DNA from: Limnoperna fortunei
Lineage: Eukaryota > Mollusca > Bivalvia > Mytilida > Modiolidae
Direction of reading: 5' to 3'
Length of the DNA: 64,000 bases
Assembly (NCBI GenBank): GCA_944474755.1
Contig: OX104113.1
Span: forward strand, 63,446,074 to 63,510,073
The notes under the pieces are model-generated. The model was given only the letters and a program-made list of their open reading frames with translations. It had not been told where the DNA came from and did not search any database. Positions within the stretch are counted from its first letter, which is position 1. Each line of letters begins with the position of its first letter. A program made the position numbers and the translations under genes. Below are positions 46,262-57,751 of the stretch, in pieces.

Positions 46262-46556
46262 TTACGTTAGACAAACGTCTGTGGAACGTGTTATGTATTA
46301 TCTTTAATGTTGTGACAACGTTTACAGAACATCTTCGTCAAAATCATACGTAGTCTAAATGTCGGGTGTACGTCACGATTTTTTCGTAACGTTTGGTGAA
46401 TGACTGTTAAACGTCGTAAATTAGTTGCAAAAAACGTTAAGGCGACGTTAAGAAAACCATCAATTTTTTCGTAAAAATAACGTTATATAGTAACGATACT
46501 GCAACCAAAAACATACATTTTAACAACGTTTCTACGACGTAAAATTGTTTGCTGGG
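46262..46556. repeat. AACGTT-rich block of the array unit, ending GTTTGCTGGG
   Basis: About 295 bp rich in ACGTT/AACGT motifs. It is repeated at about 51418-51713, 54378-54673 and 59055-59350. Its end is the inverse of the beginning of 38564-38860, so the two might be ends of one family of DNA elements. Confidence 0.65.
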
Positions 46557-46648
46557 ACACTCATTAAACTAGAAAACATTCAGCTTGACGCTGTGCGAAT
46601 AGTCAAAAACTCTCTTATCATATAACTTAAATATTATTGTTGTTTTCA

Positions 46649-47784
46649 GGAAAAGCTACCCAAAAAGAAAATGAAAATTTTTTGGCAAAAAATATAGAAA
46701 AACTCAAACAGGAGAATATTAATTTGAAATTTTGTCAATATGCTTTAGGAGTAAGCTCCAAAACTTCAAAAAATGGCATGAGAGGAGAGCTTGGATGCCT
46801 ACCACTAATTTTTGATGTGTACATAAACATGGTTAAATATTGGTTAAGACTCCATGAGATAAGTTATAACAACACTTATAATAAGAAAAGGGAAAATCAT
46901 CCAATATTAAATGCAGCCTTTAAAGAATCAGAAAAGATGGCAAATAATAACCAAGAATCTTGGTTAAATTGTATTCAAACAATATTCAAATTTTTAAACA
47001 TTGAACATATTTAAATATTTAACGTATTTAAATGCAACCAGTTATAAACATACATATATTATTAATAAAATTAGACATAAACTAAAGATGAAGCTTATTG
47101 ATATTTGGTTTAAAGATATAAATAATGATATTAAAAGTAAAGCTAAAGTAGGAAATAAGTTGAGAACTTACAGAAAAATTTAAATATATATATCAACTTG
47201 AACCATATCTAAATATAGGTTCTGAAAATCAAAGAAAATATCTAACAAAAAACAAGACTCAGTGACCATGATTTAAATATAGAAAGAGGTAGATATACCA
47301 ACTTAGAAATACACCAAAGAATATGTTACATGTGTAAAAATGAAGTGGAGGATGAGAAACATTTTTTATTAAATTGTCCAAATCTAGAAGAAATTAGAAA
47401 ACCTTTTATTGAAGAAATAAATAATAAATATTGCAATTTTAAAAACCTTTGTATTGATAATAAATTCGTGTGGTTAATGAGCAATGAAGATACATTTGTT
47501 ATAAAACTTTTATTGAAATTAGTCGTTGAATTGAAAGAAAAGCGTAATGTATTAATCAGCTAAGATGATAGAGTTGTCTCCCCTTGCTCAGTTCTTACTG
47601 GATAACCTTATTACATTTTATATATCTATGTTCTTATAATGAATACAATTATGTTAAAATGAAACTTTTGTTTATTTATTAGGATTTGTGATTTTGTTTC
47701 TTTCCTTGATTAAATTGTAATTGATTCTGCCTCTAACGGGCATCTTTAATTGGTAAATAAAAATCTGTTCTGTTCTGTTCTGTT
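46649..47784 (+). pseudogene. LINE relic 1 (3' part), array copy 1
   Basis: A 5'-truncated LINE with an RT-thumb/C-terminal region in broken frames: INLKFCQYALGVSSKTSKNG aligns with NLKFCKFILGLSKQAVNIAA of the intact LINE, and CKNEVEDEKHFLLNCPNLEE aligns with its C-terminal knuckle. A 3' UTR follows, ending in (CTGTT)n at about 47784. Stops separate three partial frames (46637-47014, 47001-47183, 47330-47563). Confidence 0.85.
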
Positions 47785-48102
47785 ATTGCTATTGTTGAGA
47801 ATGCTGTATTGTTGTTGTAGTTAATGTAGATAACCCTTTAAGGAAACTGCCGATATGCAAGGCATAATTAATTGCTCGTTTCTTAATCCTATTTTTCACA
47901 ATATAATGTAATATGTAAATTTGATTATTATCGCAATACATATAGTATAAACTAAGTCAGTATGTCCGCAGAGTGGAAACGGAGCCACACTTTACACATT
48001 TACACTGACAGGACTACGCTTTCAAAGAAGGCGATTCATGACAACTGCTAGTCAGTTTTACGTTCGTGTTGTGCTAAATTTCTCCTTTCTCGTGCAGCAC
48101 GA

Positions 48103-48117
48103 GTATATATAAACAGT
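48103..48117 (+). promoter_or_regulatory. TATA-like motif in array unit
   Basis: GCACGAGTATATATAAAC at about 48098-48115 follows a CG-richer 150-bp stretch. The same motif is in copy 3 (about 56218) and copy 4 (about 60894). It is promoter-like only, and no gene follows. Confidence 0.25.
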
Positions 48118-48373
48118 TAAATGATATTTTCGAGCCTACAGGGATTTTCTGTCATAGGAGTGTAGTGCTGCAAAGGCCGCAAAGGAAGATAAATAAATGG
48201 TGGTTTCTGACATTTAAGTTAAGGTCGTCCCTAAATAAATTTTATACTAGTAGATGGTGACGTATATTCTTCAGTCATTTTCAGGTCTCTCCTATCATTC
48301 GCAACCTTATAGATATTACCATTGTAACATACAGACGTCACTAGTGAAACTGTGTCTGCTACTCACATCACAC

Positions 48374-48847
48374 CATCCTTACAAGTCAGGGTTTCTGTGT
48401 CCACATGTGTCCACGAACCCCTGACAAACTTAGCTAGGAAATTCCCGGGCTAGAAGATTTTCGTATGACGTCAATCCTTTAAAATATCAACTAATGAAAT
48501 TGCTTGAAAGAAGCAAGTGTTTGGCAGTAGTCATTCTTACTCATTCTGGAGTGTGAAGAAAACGTAACGCAACTAAATAATAACGCGGTAATAACAAACT
48601 ATTAACACTACTGTACAAAATACACTGATTTTCACATGGTCTACGCAACACATCCGTTTGGTTTATTTACAATCGACATCGGGATATCCCCTAACCAAGT
48701 CATGAATGAAAGCGAGCTTTTGATTGGCTACATTAAGGTACGATGTAGCCAATCAAAATAGTGACTTCTAGCCCGGGAATTTCCTAGCTAAGTTTGTCAG
48801 GGGTTCGTGGACACATGTGGACAAAGAAACCCTGACTTGTGAGGATG
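48374..48847. mobile_element. 474-bp MITE with long TIRs inserted in array copy 1
   Basis: The ends are CATCCTTACAAGTCAGGG and the reverse complement of CATCCTCACAAGTCAGGG. The inverted match continues for about 85 bp through GGGGTTCGTGG and AATTTCCTAGC to the CCCGGGCTAGAAG end. A 9-bp duplication ACATCACAC flanks it (48365-48373 and 48848-48856). Copies 2, 3 and 4 keep the empty site. A 9-bp target duplication with long TIRs is typical of Mutator-like MITEs (established pattern). Confidence 0.93.
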
Positions 48848-49270
48848 ACATCACACGTTCTTCATAAGGGTTCGTCGTACTTATTTGTTCGATATATAAT
48901 TTTCATTTGTTGCTTGTTGTATAATTCCTTATGTATTGAATTGTAATTGTAACTTCCAATAATTATTATTTTGTTTTTTAGAAATGAGGCATTTGCAATT
49001 ATCTTTTTGAATTATGCGTCCAAATTTTATTCTAAGATTTTAAGGATGTCATATTTCTTTTTAGTTTCAAAATAATGCGGGTTTTTTTTCAGTTGGCATT
49101 CTAAGACGTTTGTAATAACAAAATCAAAAATAGAGAGGGAAAGGAGTGTCAATAGACAAAAAAGATTTTAAATAGATAAAACCAGAGACGTTCGAGAATA
49201 TGAAAGTAAAGCAAAAATGACTAGGTAACATTTTTAATTAGTTGCGATATAATAATAATAATTCTCAGTA

Positions 49271-50116
49271 TTCTTGGAAAACTCTTCCCCGCTATCTTAA
49301 ACGATAGGCAATGTCGCTTCTCAGAAGAAACAAAACGAGAATCAGCTCGGATTTATAAAATCTTACTCGACGATAACAGTATCTTTACACTTAATCTTTT
49401 TTTTTCAAAATTTTAAAATGTCAATCGAAAAAAATGTACTCTGCCTTTATATACTTCGAGAAAGTCGTTGATGCTGCAAGGCGAGATGCTCTTTGGCATA
49501 AACTCTTTTTAAACAATATTAATGGTAAGATGTACACTGTTATTATGAACATTTATAATGATGTGAAATCAATTTTTTCCCATGTGAATTAGGAGTTAGA
49601 CAGGGAGAAAACCTTTTACATTTTCTGTTTGATATTTATTTAAACGATCTGCAGGAATTCTTCGTAGAAATGAATGTTGAAGCCTTAGATACTATCTCAA
49701 AGACTATTAAGGTTAAATTGAACATTTTTCTGAAATTATTCGTTTTTTTTATATGTAGATGATGGCAGAATCATAAAAAGGACTACAAAAAGTTTTAGAT
49801 AAATTCCGGGAATACTGCAACATATGGAAACTAAAGGTAAACATTGAAAAATCAAAAGTTATTGTGTTCTCAAAGGGTAAACGACCAGCGAACTGAAAAT
49901 TTACATTTAACGGGGCAGATGTTGATATTGTTACTGAATTTATTTACTTACGCATCCTGCTTAACGGGACTGGGAATTGAATGCCATCGACCTTTTCAAC
50001 AAAATGGTGAAGCCTATTTTACATTATGGCTAAGAAGTTTGGGGCTGTAATAAAAACATCAGTTATCTTGAAAAAGTACAACTACGTTTCTGTAAATTAT
50101 TGCTAGAAATGGAATC
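49271..50116 (+). pseudogene. LINE relic 2 (RT domain), array copy 1
   Basis: Decayed RT with several frameshifts and stops. Recognisable blocks: ENQLGFIKSYST, SAFIYFEKVVDAARRDALWH, GVRQGENLLHFLFDIYLNDL, the YVDD catalytic box, and LFNKMVKPILHYG. It is cut at the array junction after LLLEMES. The uncut continuation exists only at the right end of the array. Confidence 0.85.
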
Positions 50117-53079
50117 GATTGTCTCAAAACATTTTCAGATTTATGTTAGTTTTTCTTTAAATTGTGGTTGACGCAATTTTCAGCAATTTTTCAGCTGTAT
50201 CATGAAGCCCAAGTTTTTTTGCGGGAGGAATACCCAGTAAAAAGCCCGAACAAACCTCAATCCTTGTCTATTATTAAGTTTTGTATTCGAGCACACCCTG
50301 CAAGTCGTAAGGCGCGATCCCGCGACCGCAGCGTTTACAGAAACGTGGTCAATAGAAGATGACTAACTACCATAACCACGCGACCACCGACGCCCTCGTT
50401 TCAAAATATTAGCGTACAGACACACACTGATATAAAAACTTGTATCATGGGACCAAATTCATAAAATTACAGTACATTTTCTGTAAAGCTTTACACACAC
50501 TTCAAACATGACCACTGCTACCATGTCGTATAAAGAATGCTTAATGTACTCAATTAAAAAATAATAATGTAATAGATGGTTAAAAAGAGTCTATCAGATA
50601 AAGAAATTATTGCTTTAATTCTTATGAAAAAAATAGGAAGATGCAAGACATTTAATTAATTAATTAATTTATTTATTTATTTATTTTTAGGTGCCAGAAT
50701 CCAGACAGCAACCAGTTGTAACTGTATTGCAAAACTCGGCAAAAACTTTTAAAAAGTTAATATATTGATTGTATATTACAAAATTCTAAGATCCGATGTC
50801 ATATAGATCTGTGTTGTGAATAAACTGCTTTTGTATTTTTTGCTCTCTCTACAACACTTATTGTTATTTATTTGCTTTGTGTATTGACTGTAAGTAATTG
50901 TTGAACATATGTTTTAATATGTATTGCCTTTGTGTGTTGTAATTAATGTAGCTGTATTTGTGTCTCTATGTATTAATGTCTTAAATCAACTACTGTTGAT
51001 ATTTTCTTTGTGTCCTCTTGTACAACTGTGTGTCAGAGGCTTAATTAACTGTCTTGTAATATTTAAACAATAAAAATAGGAAACTCATTTATTTTTCTAT
51101 TTAATTATACAAGTAATTTGCATCGTTTTTCCTTTGAAAATCGTATTTTGTATTTCACCCATGTATTTTGTGGAGCCTGCAGCAGAGCTTTTCGAGACAT
51201 AAAGGCAGTTATATGTAGCTTTTTATATGTTCCTTGAATTCTTGAAATGTTCACCATTTGGTTTCTCTTGCATTTGTTTTACGTTGGCTATCAGAGATGT
51301 ATTGCTGTGGTTAATAAACATGATGCGGTTATGACCATATTTCTTTCGAGGAAAAAACGGAACAGTGATTTTCAGGAAGACATTTTTTTTCATATATGCA
51401 ACAATTGCATATTTCAATTACGTTAGACAAACGTCTGTGGAACGTGTTATGTATTATCTTTAATGTTGTGACAACGTTTACAGAACATCTTCGTCAAAAT
51501 CATACGTAGTCCAAATGTCGGGTGTACGTCACGATTTTTTCGTAACGTTTGGTGAATGACTGTTAAACGTCGTAAATTAGTTGCAAAAAACGTTAAGGCG
51601 ACGTTAAGAAAACCATCAATTTTTTCGTCAAAATAACGTTATATAGTAACGATACTGCAACCAAAAACATACATTTTAACGACGTTTCTACGACGTAAAA
51701 TTGTTTGCTGGGACACTCATCAAACTAGAAAACATTCAGCTTGATCTATAACCTTATAGATATTACCATTGTAACATACAGACGTCACTAGTGAAACTGT
51801 GTCTGCTACTCACATCACACGTTCTTCATAAGGGTTCGTCGTACTTATTTGTTCGATATATAATTTTCATTTGTTGCTTGTTGTATAATTCCTTATGTAT
51901 TGAATTGTAATTGTAACTTCCAATAATTATTATTTTGTTTTTTAGAAATGAGGCATTTGCAATTATCTTTTTGAATTATGCGTCCAAATTTTATTCTAAG
52001 ATTTTAAGGATGTCATATTTCTTTTTAGTTTCAAAATAATGCGGGTTTTTTGTCAGTTGGCATTCTAAGACGTTTGTAATAACAAAATCAAAAATAGAGA
52101 GGGAAAGGAGTGTCAATAGACAAAAAAGATTTTAAATAGATAAAACCAGAGACGTTCGAGAATATGAAAGTAAAGCAAAAATGACTAGGTAACATTTTTA
52201 ATTAGTTGCGATATAATAATAATAATTCTCAGTATTCTTGGAAAACTCTTCCCCGCTATCTTAAACGATAGGCAATGTCGCTTCTCAGAAGAAACAAAAC
52301 GAGAATCAGCTCGGATTTATAAAATCTTACTCGACGATAACAGTATCTTTACACTAAATCTTTTTTTTCAAAATTTTAAAATGTCAATCGAAAAAAATGT
52401 ACTCTGCCTTTATATACTTCGAGAAAGTCGTTGATGCTGCAAGGCGAGATGCTCTTTGGCATAAACTCTTTTTAAACAATATTAATGGTAAGATGTACAC
52501 TGTTATTATGAACATGTATAATGATGTGAAATCAATTTTTTCCCATGTGAATTAGGAGTTAGACAGGGAGAAAACCTTTTATATTTTCTGTTTGATATTT
52601 ATTTAAACGATCTGCAGGAATTCTTCGTAGAAATGAATGTTGAAGCCTTAGATACTATCTCAAAGACTATTAAGGTTAAATTGAACATTTTTCTGAAATT
52701 ATTCGTTTTTTTTATATGTAGATGATGGCAGAATCATAAAAAGGACTACAAAAAGTTTTAGATAAATTCCGGGAATACTGCAACATATGGAAACTAAAGG
52801 TAAACATTGAAAAATCAAAAGTTATTGTGTTCTCAAAAGATAAACGACCAGCGAACTGAAAATTTACATTTAACGGGGCAGATGTTGATATTGTTACTGA
52901 ATTTATTTACTTACGCATCCTGCTTAACGGGACTGGGAATTGAATGCCATCGACCTTTTCAACAAAATGGTGAAGCCTATTTTACATTATGGCTAAGAAG
53001 TTTGGGGCTGTAATAAAAACATCAGTTATCTTGAAAAAGTACAACTACGTTTCTGTAAATTATTGCTAAAAATGGAATC
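50117..53079. repeat. Tandem array copy 2 (2963 bp, internal deletion)
   Basis: Same start and end as the other copies. About 1.7 kb between CATTCAGCTTGA (51744) and ACCTTATAGATATTACC is missing, with about six extra bases (TCTATA) at the join. Relic 1, its 3' UTR and the TATA-like segment are gone. Confidence 0.95.
52234..53079 (+). pseudogene. LINE relic 2, array copy 2
   Basis: Same decayed RT segment as in copy 1. It differs by few bases, for example TCAAAAGATAAACG in place of TCAAAGGGTAAACG. Confidence 0.82.
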
Positions 53080-54767
53080 GATTGTCTCAAAACATTTTCA
53101 GATTTATGTTAGTTTTTCTTTAAATTGTGGTTGACGCAATTTTCAGCAATTTTTCAGCTGTATCATGAAGCCAAAGTTTTTTTGCGGGAGGAATACCCAG
53201 TAAAAAGCCCGAACAAACCTCAATCCTTGTCTATTATTAAGTTTTGTATTCGAGCACACCCTGCAAGTCGTAAGGCGCGATCCCGCGACCGCAGCGTTTA
53301 CAGAAACGTGGTCAATAGAAGATGACTAACTACCATAACCACGCGACCACCGACGCCCTCGTTTCAAAATATTAGCGTACAGACACACACTGATATAAAA
53401 ACTTGTATCATGGGACCAAATTCATAAAATTACAGTACATTTTCTGTAAAGCTTTACACACACTTCAAACATGACCACTGCTACCATGTCGTATAAAGAA
53501 TGCTTAATGTACTCAATTAAAAAATAATAATGTAATAGATGGTTAAAAAGAGTCTATCAGATAAAGAAATTATTGCTTTAATTCTTATGAAAAAAAATAG
53601 GAAGATGCAAGACATTTAATTAATTAATTAATTTATTTATTTATTTATTTTTAGGTGCCAGAATCCAGACAGAAACCAGTTGTAACTGTATTGCAAAACT
53701 CGGCAAAAACTTTTAAAAAGTTAATATATTGATTGTATATTACAAAATTCTAAGATCCGATGTCATATAGATCTGTGTTGTGAAAAACTGCTTTTGTATT
53801 TTTTGCTCTCTCTACAACACTTATTGTTATTTATTTGCTTTGTGTATTGACTGTAAGTAATTGTTGAACATATGTTTTAATATGTATTGCCTTTGTGTGT
53901 TGTAATTAATGTAGCTGTATTTGTGTCTCTATGTATTAATGTCTTAAATCAACTACTGTTGATATTTTCTTTGTGTCCTCTTGTACAACTGTGTGTCAGA
54001 GGCTTAATTAACTGTCTTGTAATATTTAAACAATAAAAATAGGAAACTCATTTATTTTTCTATTTAATTATACAAGTAATTTGCATCGTTTTTCCTTTGA
54101 AAATCGTATTTTGTATTTCACCCATGTATTTTGTGGAGCCTGCAGCAGAGCTTTTCGAGACATAAAGGCAGTTATATGTAGCTTTTTATATGTTCCTTGA
54201 ATTCTTGAAATGTTCACCATTTGGTTTCTCTTGCATTTGTTTTACGTTGGCTATCAGAGATGTATTGTTGTGGTTAATAAACACGATGCGGTTATGACCA
54301 TATTTCTTTCGAGGAAAAAACGGAACAGTGATTTTCAGGAAGACATTTTTTTTCATATATGCAACAATTGCATATTTCAATTACGTTAGACAAACGTCTG
54401 TGGAACGTGTTATGTATTATCTTTAATGTTGTGACAACGTTTACAGAACATCTTCGTCAAAATCATACGTAGTCTAAATGTCGGGTGTACGTCACGATTT
54501 TTTCGTAACGTTTGGTGAATGACTGTTAAACGTCGTAAATTAGTTGCAAAAAACGTTAAGGCGACGTAAAGAAAACCATCAATTTTTTCGTCAAAATAAC
54601 GTTATATAGTAACGATACTGCAACCAAAAACATACATTTTAACGACGTTTCTACGACGTAAAATTGTTTGCTGGGACACTCATCAAACTAGAAAACATTC
54701 AGCTTGACGCTGTGCGAATAGTCAAAAACTCTCTTATCATATAACTTAAATATTATTGTTGTTTTCA

Positions 54768-55904
54768 GGAAAAGCTACCCAAAAAGAAAATGAAAATTTT
54801 TTGGCAAAAAATATAGAAAAACTCAAACAGGAGAATATTAATTTGAAATTTTGTCAATATGCTTTAGGAGTAAGCTCCAAAACTTCAAAAAATGGCATGA
54901 GAGGAGAGCTTGGATGCCTACCACTAATTTTTGATGTGTACATAAACATGGTTAAATATTGGTTAAGACTCCATGAGATAAGTTATAACAACACTTATAA
55001 TAAGAAAAGGGAAAATCATCCAATATTAAATGCAGCCTTTAAAGAATCAGAAAAGATGGCAAATAATAACCAAGAATCTTGGTTAAATTGTATTCAAACA
55101 ATATTCAAATTTTTAAACATTGAACATATTTAAATATTTAACGTATTTAAATGCAACCAGTTATAAACATACATATATTATTAATAAAATTAGACATAAA
55201 CTAAAGATAAAGCTTATTGATATTTGGTTTAAAGATATAAATAATGATATTAAAAGTAAAGCTAAAGTAGGAAATAAGTTGAGAACTTACAGAAAAATTT
55301 AAATATATATATCAACTTGAACCATATCTAAATATAGGTTCTGAAAATCAAAGAAAATATCTAACAAAAAACAAGACTCAGTGACCATGATTTAAATATA
55401 GAAAGAGGTAGATATACCAACTTAGAAATACACCAAAGAATATGTTACATGTGTAAAAATGAAGTGGAGGATGAGAAACATTTTTTATTAAATTGTCCAA
55501 ATCTAGAAGAAATTAGAAAACCTTTTATTGAAGAAATAAATAATAAATATTGTAATTTTAAAAACCTTTGTATTGATAATAAATTCTTGTGGTTAATGAG
55601 CAATAAAGATACATTTGTTATAAAACTTTTATTGAAATTAGTCGTTGAATTGAAAGAATAGCGTAATGTATTAATCAGCTAAGATGATAGAGTTGTCTCC
55701 CCTTGCTCAGTTCTTACTGGATAACCTTATTACATTTATATATCTATGTTCTTATAATGAATACAATTATGTTAAAATGAAACTTTTGTTTATTTATTAG
55801 GATTTGTGATTTTGTTTCTTTCTTTGATTAAATTGTAATTGATTCTGCCTCTAACGGGCATCTTTAATTGGTAAATAAAAATCTGTTCTGTTCTGTTCTG
55901 TTAT
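54768..55904 (+). pseudogene. LINE relic 1, array copy 3
   Basis: Same as in copy 1, with the first frame identical over 125 codons. A stop near 55661 shortens the last frame (AAAGAATAG in place of AAAGAAAAG). Confidence 0.85.
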
Positions 55905-56906
55905 TGCTATTGTTGAGAATGCTGTATTGTTGTTGTAATTAATGTAGATAACCCTTTAAGGAAACTGCCGATATGCAAGGCATAATTAATTGCTCGTTTC
56001 TTAATCCTATTTGTCACAATATAATGTAATATGTAAATTTGATTATTATCGCAATACATATAGTATAAACTAAGTCAGTATGTCCGCAGAGTGGAAACGG
56101 AGCCACACTTTACACATTTACACTGACAGGACTACGCTTTCAAAGAAGGCGATTCATGACAACTGCTAGTCAGTTTTACGTTCGTGTTGTGCTAAATTTC
56201 TCCTTTCTCGTGCAGCACGAGTATATATAAACAGTTAAATGATATTTTCGAGCCTACAGGGATTTTCTGTCATAGGAGTGCAGTGCTGCAAAGGCCGCAA
56301 AGGAAGATAAATAAATGGTGGTTTCTGACATTTAAGTTAAGGTCGTCCCTAAATAAATTTTATACTAGTAGATGGTGACGTATATTCTTCAGTCATTTTC
56401 AGGTCTCTCCTATCATTCGCAACCTTATAGATATTACCATTGTAACATACAGACGTCACTAGTGAAACTGGGTCTGCTACTCACATCACACGTTCTTCAT
56501 AAGGGTTCGTCGTACTTATTTGTTCGATATATAATTTTCATTTGTTGCTTGTTGTATAATTCCTTATGTATTGAATTGTAATTGTAACTTCCAATAATTA
56601 TTATTTTGTTTTTTAGAAATGAGGCATTTGCAATTATCTTTTTGAATTATGCGTCCAAATTTTATTCTAAGATTTTAAGGATGTCATATTTCTTTTTAGT
56701 TTCAAAATAATGCGGGTTTTTTGTCAGTTGGCATTCTAAGACGTTTGTAATAACAAAATCAAAAATAGAGAGGGAAAGGAGTGTCAATAGACAAAAAAGA
56801 TTTTAAATAGATAAAACCAGAGACGTTCGAGAATATGAAAGTAAAGCAAAAATGACTAGGTAACATTTTTAATTAGTTGAGATATAATAATAATAATTCT
56901 CAGTAT

Positions 56907-57751
56907 TCTTGGAAAACCCTTCCCCGCTATCTTAAACGATAGGCAATGTCGCTTCTCAGAAGAAACAAAACGAGAATCAGCTCGGATTTATAAAATCTTA
57001 CTCGACGATAACAGTATCTTTACACTTAATCTTTTTTTTTCAAAATTTTAAAATGTCAATCGAAAAAAATGTACTCTGCCTTTATATACTTCGAGAAAGT
57101 CGTTGATGCTGCAAGGCGAGATGCTCTTTGGCATAAACTCTTTTTAAACAATATTAATGGTAAGATGTACACTGTTATTATGAACATTTATAATGATGTG
57201 AAATCAATTTTTTCCCATGTGAATTAGGAGTTAGACAGGGAGAAAACCTTTTACATTTTCTGTTTGATATTTATTTAAACGATCTGCAGGAATTCTTCGT
57301 AGAAATGAATGTTGAAGCCTTAGATACTATCTCAAAGACTATTAAGGTTAAATTGAACATTTTTCTGAAATTATTCGTTTTTTTTATATGTAGATGATGG
57401 CAGAATCATAAAAAGGACTACAAAAAGTTTTAGATAAATTCCGGGAATACTGCAACATATGGAAACTAAAGGTAAACATTGAAAAATCAAAAGTTATTGT
57501 GTTCTCAAAGGGTAAACGACCAGCGAACTGAAAATTTACATTTAACGGGGCAGATGTTGATATTGTTACTGAATTTATTTACTTACGCATCCTGCTTAAC
57601 GGGACTGGGAATTGAATGCCATCGACCTTTTCAACAAAATGGTGAAGCCTATTTTACATTATGGCTAAGAAGTTTGGGGCTGTAATAAAAACATCAGTTA
57701 TCTTGAAAAAGTACAACTACGTTTCTGTAAATTATTGCTAGAAATGGAATC
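56907..57751 (+). pseudogene. LINE relic 2, array copy 3
   Basis: Same decayed RT segment, ending at the junction AGAAATGGAATC as in copy 1. Confidence 0.82.

Larger units (their letters stand above)
40915..50116. repeat. Tandem array copy 1 (9202 bp, holds LINE and MITE insertions)
   Basis: It starts at GATTGTCTCAAAACATTTTC and ends at AGAAATGGAATC. Without the LINE (4060 bp with TSD) and the MITE (483 bp with TSD) it measures 4659 bp, matching copies 3 and 4. Order in the unit: SINE (minus), last exon of the small gene, (TTTA)n, AACGTT block, LINE relic 1 (plus), promoter-like segment, LINE relic 2 (plus). Confidence 0.95.
53080..57751. repeat. Tandem array copy 3 (4672 bp)
   Basis: A complete unit without insertions or large deletions; the best reference for the unit together with copy 4. 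Confidence 0.96.

Noticed and set aside
48244..48420. Conserved frame MVTYILQSFSG in array units (56372, 61048)
   Set aside because: Present because the units are young. It is disrupted in copy 1 by the MITE and has no recognisable domain.
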